Positions 28,006 through 38,500 of a DNA stretch of 64,000 bases are shown here, piece by piece. Numbering within the stretch: position 1 is the stretch's first letter; every line of letters begins with the position of its first letter. The notes under the pieces were generated by a model, which saw only the letters and a program-made list of their open reading frames with translations, did no database searches and had not been told where the DNA came from. The DNA comes from Vibrio coralliirubri (lineage in GTDB: Bacteria; Pseudomonadota; Gammaproteobacteria; Enterobacterales; Vibrionaceae). The stretch covers positions 1,612,001 through 1,676,000 of the forward strand of contig NZ_AP025470.1 of NCBI RefSeq assembly GCF_024347375.1, given 5' to 3'. A program made the translations under genes and the position numbers.

Positions 28006-29484
28006 TTAGCCTGGAATCTTAGCAACCATTCGAACTGAGGTCGTCAGTTCTTCAAGTTGTAACCAAGGTCTTAGATGAGCGACAGCTGAGTATGCGCCTG
28101 GCTTACCAGGTTGCTCGACCACTTCAATGCGAGATTCACAAAGAGGGGTTTTTGCACGTTGCTCATTACCAATGGCACCTGCATTGGTGTATTGGTCGAT
28201 CCATAGTTGCAGCTCTCGTTTGATATCCGGAGCTTCAAGATTCGAGCCTAACTTGTCGCGACCCATTACTTTCAGGTAGTGGGCGATACGGCTACTTGCC
28301 ATGATGTAAGGCAGGCGAGCTGAAATTGCCGCGTTTGCCGTTGCATCTGGGTCCGTGAAGGTTTTAGGCTTCTGAGTTGTTTGACCACCGATGAACACAG
28401 CGTAGTTAGAGCTTTTGTAGTGAACCAAAGGAAGGAAACCAAGGTCAGATAGCTCTTTCTCACGCTCATCCGTTAGGTTAACTTCTGTTGGGCACTGCTG
28501 AAGTAGGTCGCCCGCTTCAGACTTGTACGTTAGGTTTGGAAGGTTCTCGACCTTACCGCCGTTATCCAGACCACGAATAGACGTACACCAACCTGAAGCC
28601 GTATAAGCTTGAGTCATTTTAAGACCCAGATCATACGCTGCATTAGACCAAACTAACTGATCATTGCTGGTTGGCTTAGGATTACCATCCATATCAGTAC
28701 CAAGCTCTTCATAAGCGAAGACATCAGTACTCAAACCTTTGTCACCATAAGGTAGGCGAGCAAGAGTTCGTGGCAGTGTTAGGGTTACGTAGCGAGCATC
28801 ATCACTCTCACGGAATGAATTCCACGCAGCGTAAGCCGGAGAGTCGAAACCCGCAGCAACAGGCTTGCCTTCAGAGAATGTTTGGAAGTCATTAAACTCG
28901 AACATCTCAGCATTGGCTGCAGCAACGAATGGTGCGTGACACGCTGCAGCAACTTCACCCATGTAGCGAAGCAGAGCAACATCTTCATCTTTCGCACTGA
29001 ACTCGTAATCACCGATGAATGTGCCGTATGGTTCACCACCCGCAGTACCGAACTCACCTTGATAAACCGCATTGAATAATGGGCTACGGTCAATCGCTGG
29101 TGCATCTTCAAATTGATCAAGCAGCTCTTCTTGAGTGTAATCGACCATTTTGATCTTTAGATCACGACCAAGTTCGCTCTCTTTAACGAGTTTTTGTAGA
29201 CCACGCCAAGAGCCTTCGAGCTTCTGTAAGTCTTTTTGTTGCATGACTTCAGATAACTGTTGAGATAGCTTTTTATCTATCTCAGAGATAGCGTTTTCAA
29301 TTGTTTTTGTAACGTTCTTATCCCACGTCACGGTGCCAGAAAGAGCTTGCTCTGTAAGTACAGAAAACAGTTCTTTTGTCGTGTCTGCAGGAGTTTGAGT
29401 GGTTGCTTCAATCGCACGGTCTAGGAAACTCAGTGAGCCTTCCGCTGCTTCCGGTTGCGCTTGATTCTCAGTTTCAGTACTCAT
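28006..29484 (-). CDS. tssC: TssC, large subunit of the T6SS contractile sheath
   Basis: Protein of 492 residues, the normal length for TssC/VipB. Diagnostic stretches are LEGSWRGLQKLVKESELG, the segment GGEPYGTFIGDYEFS, LPRTLARLPYG and the C-terminal RIAHYLKVMGRDK and WLQLEELTTSVRMVAKIPG. With TssB it polymerises around the Hcp tube and contracts to fire it. A TAATG overlap joins it to tssB, which should keep subunit amounts balanced. Confidence 0.97.
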   Translation of the reverse strand: MSTETENQAQPEAAEGSLSFLDRAIEATTQTPADTTKELFSVLTEQALSGTVTWDKNVTKTIENAISEIDKKLSQQLSEVMQQKDLQKLEGSWRGLQKLVKESELGRDLKIKMVDYTQEELLDQFEDAPAIDRSPLFNAVYQGEFGTAGGEPYGTFIGDYEFSAKDEDVALLRYMGEVAAACHAPFVAAANAEMFEFNDFQTFSEGKPVAAGFDSPAYAAWNSFRESDDARYVTLTLPRTLARLPYGDKGLSTDVFAYEELGTDMDGNPKPTSNDQLVWSNAAYDLGLKMTQAYTASGWCTSIRGLDNGGKVENLPNLTYKSEAGDLLQQCPTEVNLTDEREKELSDLGFLPLVHYKSSNYAVFIGGQTTQKPKTFTDPDATANAAISARLPYIMASSRIAHYLKVMGRDKLGSNLEAPDIKRELQLWIDQYTNAGAIGNEQRAKTPLCESRIEVVEQPGKPGAYSAVAHLRPWLQLEELTTSVRMVAKIPG

Positions 29485-29987
29485 TACTCAGCCCCTTCTT
29501 CTTTAATGCCAAGCTCATCAGAAAGAGCATTAATCGTATCTGCACTTTGTAGAACTTCTTTAAGCAGCTTTTCTAGATCGCGGGAACGATCAGCTTTAGA
29601 AAGAAGTACCTTCAGTTGATTACGGGTTTCGACGAGTTTTTTCAGCGGTTCAACCTGTTCGATAATTGCCTCAGGTTCGAAATCTTTCATCGAGTCAAAT
29701 TTAAGGCTCGCTTCAAACTGGCTGTCATCACCGGCAAGTACATTGTCTACTTTTAGGGATAATTCAGGGCCAACACGCTTCATTACAGTGTCGAAGTTGT
29801 CTTTATCAACGTTATAGAAGGTACGATCTTCCACTTCTTCTTTGTCTTGCTTATGGCCTGAGTAGTCACCAATAACCCCAACAACAAAAGGGAGCTCTTT
29901 GGTTTCTACAGCGCCATTAGTCTCAACGTCATAGGTAATACTTACGCGGTTCTTACTTACGCGTTTATGTTGGGAATTTAGTGCCAC
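29484..29987 (-). CDS. tssB: TssB, small subunit of the T6SS contractile sheath
   Basis: Protein of 167 residues, typical TssB/VipA size. Characteristic parts are RVSITYDVETNGAVETKELPF at the N-terminus, VVGVIGDYSG, and the DKDNFDTVMKRVGPELSL segment. The helical C-terminus ends in acidic residues. It interlocks with TssC to form the sheath that ClpV later takes apart. It starts 19 bases after hcp. Confidence 0.96.
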   Translation of the reverse strand: MALNSQHKRVSKNRVSITYDVETNGAVETKELPFVVGVIGDYSGHKQDKEEVEDRTFYNVDKDNFDTVMKRVGPELSLKVDNVLAGDDSQFEASLKFDSMKDFEPEAIIEQVEPLKKLVETRNQLKVLLSKADRSRDLEKLLKEVLQSADTINALSDELGIKEEGAE

Positions 29988-30006
29988 GGTAACTCTCCTT
30001 GTTTAA

Positions 30007-30528
30007 TTACTTAGCAGTTGAAGTAACTTTAGCTGTAGTAGCATCGAAGCCAACCTCAGGGCCTTTCTCGATCTTACCGCCGTCTGCTTCAATGTAGTAA
30101 GCCTTAGAAATTTCTGTGTAGGTTAGGCTGAAAGATTCGCTTGGAAGTGAACCGTCTGTGCCAGACATGTTATAGCTAGACATACGAGCCATCTTAAGCG
30201 TTAGAATCAGATATGGATCAGCACCGGAACCTTCACGGTTTGGTTTTGTCATAACGATTTCAACAGTGCGACCTTCTGGACCCGGCGCATATAAGAAAGT
30301 GGTTAGATGAGGTGTTGCACCATCACAGCCACGAGTCATGTTGACTTCACCAAGAGCAACCATACCTTGGTCCGCATTGTTTGCATTACCTACATCGATA
30401 CCAACACCACGTACTGCACTCCAAGAAACGCTATCAAGTGCAAAGAATCCATCTTTACCCCCGATCTTTTCTACCGTTGCTGCACCTTTTGGTGTCGTAC
30501 CATCAATTCTCATAAAAATAGAAGCCAT
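30007..30528 (-). CDS. hcp: Hcp (TssD), T6SS inner-tube protein
   Basis: Secreted tube subunit of 173 residues, close to the 172-residue Hcp of V. cholerae. It opens MASIFMRIDGTTPKG and ends with the beta-rich YTEISKAYYIEADGG. I chose the ATG at 30528 because AAGGAGA lies six bases upstream and the product starts as other Hcp proteins do; an in-frame ATG 13 codons upstream would overlap tssA and has no family match. It lies between tssA and the sheath genes. Its hexamers stack into the tube capped by VgrG. Confidence 0.97.
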   Translation of the reverse strand: MASIFMRIDGTTPKGAATVEKIGGKDGFFALDSVSWSAVRGVGIDVGNANNADQGMVALGEVNMTRGCDGATPHLTTFLYAPGPEGRTVEIVMTKPNREGSGADPYLILTLKMARMSSYNMSGTDGSLPSESFSLTYTEISKAYYIEADGGKIEKGPEVGFDATTAKVTSTAK

Positions 30529-30560
30529 TACTTTCTCCTTGCTCAACGCATTAATGTGCT

Positions 30561-32027
30561 TTACCACTCAAAATCTTGCAGGCTGCTCGATGATGAGTTG
30601 GAAGTCGGTTCAGATGTTTGGTTTGTATCTGTCGTACTATTTGAACTATCAGGAACTGGCGATACTGCCGCTGGCTCTTCAATAGTCGGTGTTGCTACCG
30701 GAGTTCTCTCCGGAGCGGAAGTCATTACTGGAACGGATTTTCCTGACAAATCGGTTTTGTCTAGGTTGTCCATTCCTGTCATTTGATTGATTTGGGCGAT
30801 GACACTTTCATTGCCAACCATTTCTTGGAGTAACTCAGGGAAGCTCATATAGCCCCAACGAATTGAACGTTCGAGTAAGAATGCAATTGGGCTATGAGGT
30901 TCGGTTTCTTTAAAGTACTCTGCGATTTTTCTAATTTCTTGAAACGCATGATCGCGATTAACAATGCCATTGATGCTCGAGACGTTTTGAACAATCGTTT
31001 GAGTTTGGTTTTGGGAGGTAAGGCTGTTTAGTGCTTGGGTTTGCCCGTGACTAGCCACGCTTCCGTTACCTTGGTTTACCGGATTAGTTTCCCCAGAATT
31101 TTGGCTTGTTTCAATGGCTGGGCTCGAGTCATTCTGGGGGGCACTAGCTTGCTGTAGTGCCGAGTGTGTCGAATCGCCTTCTTGAGGTGCGTCTGTTGAG
31201 TTTTGGATAACGTGAAAGTTGTCATCCAACGGCCAAGGAGCGAATTTTTCTCCAACAAGGAAATGTATCGCTTTAATTAAGTCACGTACGTTTGTCTTAA
31301 TGAAGTTGAAGCTGATTACGGTCGCACCAACAGCTTGGCATTTTTCAGCTAAGTTTTTCTCTGCAATCTCTAATTCATTAAAAATACTCGCTAGTAGATA
31401 GAGTGTTTCTGAAACACTTCCATCAAATGAGCCTAATGCTGATTCTTTTAGCTCTGCGATATTGCCTTTACGCTCTGCAGTGAGGTAATCACCAAAAGTA
31501 ACGCCTGCGCAAAAATTAAGCATTTGAAAAGGAATATAAACGGAGCTTGAATCAACAGACTCACCAACGAGTTGAAGTAGGGGTTTAGTTTTAAATTCAG
31601 TGATTTCCTTTGCTTTCCCTGCATCGTCAGAAGCTTTGAGTTTTGCTTCCGGAAGCATAGGGTTTAGCGTATCCCAAAATTGGTCGATGAAAAGGTTTAA
31701 AGCCGGGATAGCATTAGCAAGGTTATGAAATGGTTGAGAAGTAAAAAGTTGGCTCGTGATGTACCAACCTAATATCTCTAAGTCTTTAGACTGTGAAGTC
31801 AGCGTTTCCTCTGAAATCTTTCTTAATTCAGCCCAGTTGTCTGTATTGGCATCGACGATAGCGGGATCAGACGATGCATCAGGCGTTTCAACCAACTGTC
31901 GAAATGAGGATTGAGCGCTATTGTAAACGTTTCTCAAACTGCGATAGGCACTTCGATCTAACTTCAAATAAGAGCCTGAAGGCTCTTCATCTGAGATTGG
32001 AACAAGTAGGCGAGCGATTTCTGTCAT
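30561..32027 (-). CDS. tssA: TssA, T6SS assembly cap/priming protein
   Basis: Protein of 488 residues with the ImpA-type N-terminal domain (ISDEEPSGSYLKLD, then LEILGWYITSQLF) and a C-terminal VasJ-like helical part (IRKIAEYFKETEPHSPIAFLLER). TssA starts assembly at the membrane complex and stays at the growing distal end of the sheath. Two low-complexity stretches stand out: a Gln/Ser/Asn-rich linker near 270-350 and a Ser/Thr/Pro-rich tail in the last 50 residues ending DFEW. The start has an AGGA site. It is followed by hcp after 32 bases and may begin its own transcription unit, since 219 bases separate it from the PAAR gene. Confidence 0.92.
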   Translation of the reverse strand: MTEIARLLVPISDEEPSGSYLKLDRSAYRSLRNVYNSAQSSFRQLVETPDASSDPAIVDANTDNWAELRKISEETLTSQSKDLEILGWYITSQLFTSQPFHNLANAIPALNLFIDQFWDTLNPMLPEAKLKASDDAGKAKEITEFKTKPLLQLVGESVDSSSVYIPFQMLNFCAGVTFGDYLTAERKGNIAELKESALGSFDGSVSETLYLLASIFNELEIAEKNLAEKCQAVGATVISFNFIKTNVRDLIKAIHFLVGEKFAPWPLDDNFHVIQNSTDAPQEGDSTHSALQQASAPQNDSSPAIETSQNSGETNPVNQGNGSVASHGQTQALNSLTSQNQTQTIVQNVSSINGIVNRDHAFQEIRKIAEYFKETEPHSPIAFLLERSIRWGYMSFPELLQEMVGNESVIAQINQMTGMDNLDKTDLSGKSVPVMTSAPERTPVATPTIEEPAAVSPVPDSSNSTTDTNQTSEPTSNSSSSSLQDFEW

Positions 32028-32246
32028 ATACGTCCTGTAAAAATCTATTGTTATCCTGATCGCACCAAAGTGTCATGTTTGATACATAATCCTTATGTTT
32101 CGTAAACACTTGTTAACATTTATTAATTCTAGAGCTTTTTCGTGAAAAGTCTCATGCAAAATATATATTTACTCAAAACTTTGAACTTCATCTAAGAAAG
32201 TGGACCGATGTCACGGTTTTTTGAAACCCTATGAAAAGTAAGGTAT
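32028..32246 (-). promoter_or_regulatory. Probable promoter region of the tssA-led T6SS operon
   Basis: A 219-base AT-rich spacer in an otherwise tightly packed locus, directly upstream of tssA on the minus strand. I could not define -35/-10 boxes with confidence. A sigma-54-like match at 32061-32075 has the wrong spacing and is rejected. It may also hold the end of the vgrG-PAAR transcript. Confidence 0.4.
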
Positions 32247-32546
32247 TTAGCCTCCAATCATCACAGTTGGCATACCTAGAACAATCGTACCGCCGTGGCT
32301 GGTTGTATCTCCCATGCGTGCTGCTGGTTTACTCATTATGAGCACAGTGGCACTGCCTTTGATGATGCTATCTGGAGGCCCGACACATACGCACATGTCC
32401 CCAAGCGTCGCGGCTGGCATATTGCCAATGAGAACTGTTGGTACTCCGGGCCCACTGATTGGCCCACCTACGTGAGGGATCGGCGGAACAGCGGGTGTCT
32501 GCATTGGGCAAACGTGCATGTCAGTTAATCGTGCGGCTAACGTCAT
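32247..32546 (-). CDS. PAAR-domain spike-tip protein of the T6SS
   Basis: Small protein of 99 residues that is essentially one PAAR domain: it has the paired motifs PAATLGD and PAARMGD, glycine/proline-rich turns and His/Cys residues (His 11, Cys 13, the CVC near 52-54, His 84) placed to bind the tip metal ion. PAAR proteins sharpen the VgrG spike and can carry toxin extensions; there is none here, so this is a bare tip. It lies after the small associated gene (9 bases away) and vgrG. Confidence 0.93.
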   Translation of the reverse strand: MTLAARLTDMHVCPMQTPAVPPIPHVGGPISGPGVPTVLIGNMPAATLGDMCVCVGPPDSIIKGSATVLIMSKPAARMGDTTSHGGTIVLGMPTVMIGG

Positions 32547-32555
32547 CAGTAACTC

Positions 32556-33116
32556 CTATGCCTTACTGCCTTTGGCAAGCTCAAGAGCAATACCAATAGA
32601 TTTCTTATAGTACTCGTCGGTTTTATCCCAATTGGGCAGTGCTGCGGAGTGGTTTATCGCGCCTGCTACCGCTTTCGAATATAGAAAAGGGTCTGGGAGT
32701 ACATTGGGTAAATCAGGTGCCACAATGCTGCCAGAACCATTCCAAAATACGGCTTGGGCTAACCAAGAAGGCCCGCAATTTAATTTGAGCTTATTAGAGA
32801 ATAGTTCACTCTTGCGCCTTTGCTCTTCTGATGGCGATTTGACCCAAGCTTTGGCTGTGGAAATACATTGTTTTTGCATGGCAGACCAGACATCATTTCT
32901 CGCATCGAGCGTGTGCGCGCCCCACCAAATGGCTTCTCGAACCGGTAGTCCGTGAGCCAGAAACTGAACCAAATCGAAATAGAGCTCGTTTTCCAACAAC
33001 GCTTCAATGGAGTCATCAATATTGAGTTCTTCATCGATCAGCGCTTGAGCTTCATCAGAGCTTGAGAACCTGTCGAGTAACTGTCGGCCTGTCTGATACG
33101 GAATCTTTTTATACAT
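32556..33116 (-). CDS. T6SS-associated protein of unknown function between VgrG and PAAR
   Basis: Cytoplasmic-looking protein of 186 residues, no signal peptide or membrane segment. It has a helical pattern with the stretch FLAHGLPVREAIWWGAHTLDARN and a conserved-looking AVFWNGSGSIVAPDLPNVLPDP. It resembles the small proteins often found beside vgrG/PAAR genes (I think the family labelled DUF6931), but I cannot confirm this. Position suggests a chaperone or adaptor loading something onto the VgrG-PAAR spike. I see no catalytic toxin motif, and no separate immunity gene next to it. Confidence 0.7.
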   Translation of the reverse strand: MYKKIPYQTGRQLLDRFSSSDEAQALIDEELNIDDSIEALLENELYFDLVQFLAHGLPVREAIWWGAHTLDARNDVWSAMQKQCISTAKAWVKSPSEEQRRKSELFSNKLKLNCGPSWLAQAVFWNGSGSIVAPDLPNVLPDPFLYSKAVAGAINHSAALPNWDKTDEYYKKSIGIALELAKGSKA

Positions 33117-33176
33117 GTTTTCGTTCTACCTAAATTTGTACTGCGGCGTGGTTTAAGTGTTGGCGATTTAAATTCG

Positions 33177-35195
33177 CTAATTCACTTTAACAATCGCACC
33201 TTTTAACTCACCCATCACGCCACCATCGAAAGTGCCTTTTAGGCCGGATTTGAACTCGGCACTTAATGAACCTTCTGCTGAGAGGGTAGTGTCGGCTTTA
33301 ATCGCGACACTGAGCCCCTTAATGCTGTTGGAGCTGGTTGCTTCTAAAGCTGTCGTCACACCGGAGATCTTGTTTGCAGATGTAGCCTTGCTGGTCACGT
33401 TCATCCCTTCGAGGTTGAGTGCACTGCTGGCTTTGATATTAATGTTGCTGGCTTCGATACTGATTGAAGATGAAGACATGGTGATCTTACTTGAACCAAC
33501 GGTCAGCTCTATCTTGTCATCGGCTTCAAGTGAAATGGATTTGCCTTTTTCACTGATCGCTTTATCCGAGCTAAGCGTGTAGTTATCTTCTGTTGAAACG
33601 GTCACTTGCTTGGTGGTTTTCTGAATCAGCTCACCTTTGATCGTCTCCGTCAGGTTGTTCTCGACCTCTTTGGTGAAGTCTTTGGTCGCGTGCATGTACA
33701 ACAGCTCATTATCTTTCTTGTCATCGAAATAGAGCTCATTCGCTAAGCCACTTAATTTAGTGCTAATGCCTGTTTTTGTGGCGTTCGCCTCTTTATAAGG
33801 TGGCGGATTTTTACTGTTATAAACACTTCCTGTGATAATCGGTTGGTCAGGGTCGCCATCAATGAAGCTGACTAATACCTCTTGTCCGACTCTTGGAATA
33901 AACTGAGCACCGTAACCGCTGCCTGCCATCATCTGAGCGACACGCACATAGCAACTTGTTTTGTCGCCAGAGGCTTCGGTATCCCAATGAAATTGAATAC
34001 GCACGCGGCCTTGATCGTCTTGATTGATTTCACCTGCCGTACTGCCTGCGACAATCGCACTTTGCAGACCGTGGATTTTGGCTTTGTCTCTCGGTGACGG
34101 ATAATTCGGAATTGATGTATCGAGAAGGGTAAGTTGGGTCTCACAGTGATTATCTGTGTTGTATCGAATGTGAAGTTCTGTGACCAGATAATCGCCGAGT
34201 TGAGACTTGTCTAAATGGGAAGATAATGAGAACCAAGTGCCTAATTCAAATGAATCGTGTTGAGCTTCGGCTTCAACGGTTTGATAACTTTGTTCGAGCT
34301 GTTCGATTCGCCTTTTGACTAGGTTGCTAGCGAGATCTTCCATCCCACCAGTGATACCGAGGTTAGGGTAAAACTGCTTGGTCAACTTGGTGTTGTTGGC
34401 GATCTTATGGCTAGATTTCTTCTCTTTGCTGCTCACCAATTTGGTTTGTGAGTAGTCGTAGCTGGTTAGCTCAATGCTAGCACCATGAAATTGCCCCTGT
34501 GGCATCCATTTGTTGATTAATGGATTGCTGCCTGATGGGACCTCAATCATGTCGAGTTTGCTAGCATCCGACTTTTGAAAGGGGCTCTGCGCATCTTGCA
34601 GCATCATTAAATGGTCGGAATCGCTGTGTTGGAAAAAGTAGTGAACGCCTTCTTCTGCGAGCAATCGGGTTACGAAATCAAAGTCGCTTTCATCGTATTG
34701 AACGCAATATTCGCGTTTAGACGAAGGCATTGTGCCCGTCTTATATGAGCCACTGAAGCCTGCTTGGGTCAACACGTCTGAAACGATGTCTTTCGTTGAT
34801 TGGTTTTGGTAAACGCGGAAAGAGTGGGTGTGCTTCAATAACCAGAACCAAGGCCTTAGAGTGACGCGGTAACTGGAGTACTGCAGGTTACCGTCCATAC
34901 CCAGTAATTGAACCTGGGTAACAATACCGTTGAATACTCGCGTAGCGGTCAAATTATCGGTGTCATTAACGAAGCGGGTAATAGAGAGCTTTTGCCCCAA
35001 TTGATCATCGATGACAAAGTTTTTTGAGATGATGGTTAGTTCGATTTTAAAAGGCTTCGATAAGTACTCAGAAATAGCAAAATCGCTGACTGCATGCTCG
35101 TTGCTTTTAGAATCTTTTGCCACAATAGTGCTGGCAGAAGGGGAGAAATTATCCGTCATAGGCTCGCCTGATAATGCTCGAAGATGTTCTGACAT
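33177..35195 (-). CDS. vgrG: VgrG (TssI), T6SS spike protein
   Basis: Protein of 672 residues built like the phage gp27-gp5 spike: an N-terminal gp27-like part (YCVQYDESDFDFVTRLLAEEGVHYFFQH is diagnostic), an OB-fold with the signature VRIQFHWDTEASGD and QEVLVSFIDGDPDQP, then GSVYNSKNPPPY and a C-terminal beta-helix of short Ser/Ile/Lys-rich repeats. It has no C-terminal effector domain; the protein ends with a glycine-rich stretch. Start is ATG 35195, or possibly ATG 35159; neither has a strong ribosome site. It is the first gene of the T6SS locus, divergent from the HD-GYP gene. Confidence 0.95.
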   Translation of the reverse strand: MSEHLRALSGEPMTDNFSPSASTIVAKDSKSNEHAVSDFAISEYLSKPFKIELTIISKNFVIDDQLGQKLSITRFVNDTDNLTATRVFNGIVTQVQLLGMDGNLQYSSYRVTLRPWFWLLKHTHSFRVYQNQSTKDIVSDVLTQAGFSGSYKTGTMPSSKREYCVQYDESDFDFVTRLLAEEGVHYFFQHSDSDHLMMLQDAQSPFQKSDASKLDMIEVPSGSNPLINKWMPQGQFHGASIELTSYDYSQTKLVSSKEKKSSHKIANNTKLTKQFYPNLGITGGMEDLASNLVKRRIEQLEQSYQTVEAEAQHDSFELGTWFSLSSHLDKSQLGDYLVTELHIRYNTDNHCETQLTLLDTSIPNYPSPRDKAKIHGLQSAIVAGSTAGEINQDDQGRVRIQFHWDTEASGDKTSCYVRVAQMMAGSGYGAQFIPRVGQEVLVSFIDGDPDQPIITGSVYNSKNPPPYKEANATKTGISTKLSGLANELYFDDKKDNELLYMHATKDFTKEVENNLTETIKGELIQKTTKQVTVSTEDNYTLSSDKAISEKGKSISLEADDKIELTVGSSKITMSSSSISIEASNINIKASSALNLEGMNVTSKATSANKISGVTTALEATSSNSIKGLSVAIKADTTLSAEGSLSAEFKSGLKGTFDGGVMGELKGAIVKVN

Positions 35196-35531
35196 AAGGT
35201 TATGTCGATACTAACGAACTGACTTAATGTTAAAATTTTATATCTAAATTTATAGCATAAAGTAAATAATATAATAAGCCTGACAACAAAGGCGTGAGGT
35301 GTTTCCATTTTATGAAAACTAATACCATTAAATTAATTATGGTAATTGGCTGCTGATTTATATTGTTAAATGTCATTTAAATACAATGATATTGCGACGT
35401 AGAGGGGGATATAGGGAGATGTTGAATAATATATAGAATAATGTGTTGCTAGAGATAGTATGCCGTAGTAATAATATAAATATTGCTAGCATGTTACATT
35501 TCTGGGCTAGTGGTTATTCAAGGATAGAATA
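35196..35531. promoter_or_regulatory. Divergent promoter region between vgrG and the membrane HD-GYP gene
   Basis: A 336-base, strongly AT-rich spacer between two divergently transcribed genes; it should carry the promoters for both. I see many A/T-only stretches that could act as -10 elements but no well-spaced -35/-10 pair and no palindromic operator that I would defend. No small gene is evident. Confidence 0.45.
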
Positions 35532-38500
35532 ATGGCAAACACAAAAATCTCGTTGCGGTTTACCGTTGGAGGGATGTTTTTACTTGCGACGGTGCTGACG
35601 GCGATCGTGGCGGTTTCACTTCAATACTACTTCAGTAAGAAAATGGCAACCGAACATACCTTGTCGAAGTTGACCATGGTATCTCAGGATTTAAGCGACT
35701 ATATCGGCAACGTCGATTCAGATGCGATAAATACCGCTCGTTTACTCTCTTCAGTGCATCGCTCTATTAGTCATCAAATCTCTCGTGAAGAGTCGCGTGG
35801 GATCCTCTCAGAAGCGATAAAAGATAACCCTCTTTTTTACAGTATTTATATAGGTTCTTCTAACGAACGCTTCTTCCAAATTATCAATCTGGAATCTTCT
35901 CCTTTTGTTAGAGAAAAAATTGGTGCCGATCGCTCAGACCGCTGGGTGGTGATCGAGATAAGCGACAGGGAAGAAGGGCGGATTCGTACGACTAAGTATT
36001 ACGACCTTGAGTTTAACCTCAGAGACTCAAAGACTGAGCCGAGCAATTACTTTCCAACGACACGGCCTTGGTATGTTTCCGCGAATACAGAGACGGTTGA
36101 GAAAACACAGCCTTATCTTTTCCAGCATCTTCAGATCACAGGACAAACTTACTCCTTAGCTTTTGAATCAAAGGCCGTTGGTGACACGCAACATGTAATC
36201 GGCATTGATATTGTGTTGTCTTCGTTAGCGAGCAAGCTTTCTGCGAGCGCGTTAGGTTTAGATGAAGACAGTCAAATTGAGTCCTTTTTGTACTCTAAAT
36301 CGGGCAATATCATTGCGTCTAATCGAGACACTGAAACGAAACATGCACTCCCTCAGACAAGTAAAATCGATTGGTCTGCTCAGCAACAAGCCGTCATTGA
36401 GAACACGCCTCCTTTGTTACTCTCTAACCAAAGCGATTGGGGGCCAATGGATTTTGCAGTATCCGGACAGCCACACGGTTATGCGATTGATCTTCTGAAA
36501 ATGATCAGCGAAATGAGTGGCGTTAAGTTCGAGTTTGTTAATGGTTTTTCATGGGCGGAGCTAACAGGTAAGTTTCATGAGGGTAGCATCGATGGTTTGC
36601 ACTCTATTCAGAATTACGCAAGTAACGGAGTAAAAGGCTTATATACGGATGCTATCTATGAGTTGCCTTTCTCTGTCGTCACGCGAGAAAACGCACAGAT
36701 GGTCTCAAATTATGGAGATCTCAGTGGCAAAAAGGTGGCGATTTTATCTGGGTGGTCGGTGATTCCTCAACTCAGAAAAGATTTCCCAAATATTGAGCTT
36801 GTTGAGTTTCCTAGCATGGAATTAGCATTTGACGCTGTTGATCGTGGCGAGAGCTTTGCAGTACTCGACGCTAAGCCTGTGTTGGAATTCTCATTGGATA
36901 AGTTTTTCCATGCAAGATTGAAAGTTAATGAAGTGCTGTTGGATCTCAAAGCTAATTACCCAAACCAATTCCACATTGTGTTGCAAAACAAACATCAGCA
37001 GCTATTACCAATCCTAAATCAAGCCATTCGCGCACTCACTGACGAACAGAAAGCAGTGTTGTCACAAAAATGGTTCCATCATCATGCTCTCAATACAGGC
37101 ACAACCATTCCTTATACTGAGCTTTATGAACGTACTGCGACGGCTACTACCGAAGGCGAAATGGTTAAGATTGTGCTTAATGGAGAACCTAAGCGTCTGT
37201 ATCTGAAAAAGATTGAAACGGGCGAGCACTACTCTGAATATTTTGCCGTTGCGATACCGGAAGCGGAAATCTACAGCGCGGTAAACAAACGAGTTGCTAC
37301 GTCTATTGGTGTGACGGTGCTTCTTATGAGCCTAACCTTGCCAGTAGCTTGGATCTTTGGTGCGCCTATTGTTCGACCGATCCGTCAACTCAAAGCTGAA
37401 ACGCAAAAAATTAGGCAGCGTGATTACGACAATGTGTCTGTGCTTAATACGCGAATCAAAGAGGTGTGGGAGCTGTCTGTGGCAGTGAAAGGCATGGCTG
37501 CAGAGATTAGACAACATGAACAGACACAAGAGGCGTTTGTGGAGTCGTTTATCAAGCTTATCGCCCAAGCTATCGATGATAAATCCGCTTATACGGCAGG
37601 GCACTGTAATCGTGTACCAGAACTCGGCTTGATGTTGGCTGACGCGGCTGAGAAATCACAGTCCGATCATTTCAAAGATTTTCAGTTTAAAAATGATGAT
37701 GAACGTCGTGAATTCAGAATTGCGGCTTGGCTTCATGATTGTGGCAAGATCACGACACCTGAACACATCGTCGATAAAGGTACGAAGCTAGAAGCGAACT
37801 ACAACCGAATTCACGAGGTGAGAACTCGATTTGAAGTACTTTGGCGTGATGCGGAAATCACCGCTTTGAGAAAGCAACTTGAAGGTACGCTAACAACGCA
37901 GCAAATTTCCGATGAGCTTGCGACAACCAAACAACAGCTACAAGATGACTTTGCTTTTATCGCGACATCGAACGTTGGTGGTGAATTCATGAGTGATGAC
38001 AAAGTCGCTCGCATTCGCTCGATAGCTGAGACGACTTGGACACGTAACTTTGATGATCAACTTGGTTTATCGCCGGTAGAGGCGTTAAATCGAGAACCGA
38101 GTTCGAGCTTACCTGCGACAGAGCCACTGTTAAGTGATAAAGCAGAGCATATAGTGAAAAGAGATAGACCGTTAGAGTTTGACCCGAAACATCAAATCAA
38201 AATGGATGTACCTGAGCACTTATACAACCTAGGCGAAGTCTACAATCTGAGTATTGCACGCGGCACGTTGACCGCTGAAGATAGATTCAAGATAAACGAG
38301 CACATGCTTGGCACGATTAAGATGCTTGAGAATCTGCCATTCCCGAAAGAGCTAAGCCGTGTTCCACGCTATGCTTCGACGCACCATGAAACGCTCAAAG
38401 GTACGGGATACCCAAGGAAACTGACTGGTGATGACCTTTCAATCCCAGAACGTATTCTGGTGATCTCCGATATTTTTGAGGCGTTGACCGCTGCGGATAG

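Noticed and set aside
30529..30567. N-terminal extension of Hcp by 13 residues
   Set aside because: The downstream ATG has a near-perfect ribosome site and matches the family start; the extension overlaps tssA.
32061..32075. Sigma-54-like element upstream of tssA
   Set aside because: The GC dinucleotide is one base too close and the first element is GA instead of GG; no VasH-type activator gene is in the locus.
32556..33116. T6SS toxin between vgrG and PAAR
   Set aside because: No catalytic motif, no adjacent immunity gene, and the position and composition fit an accessory protein better.
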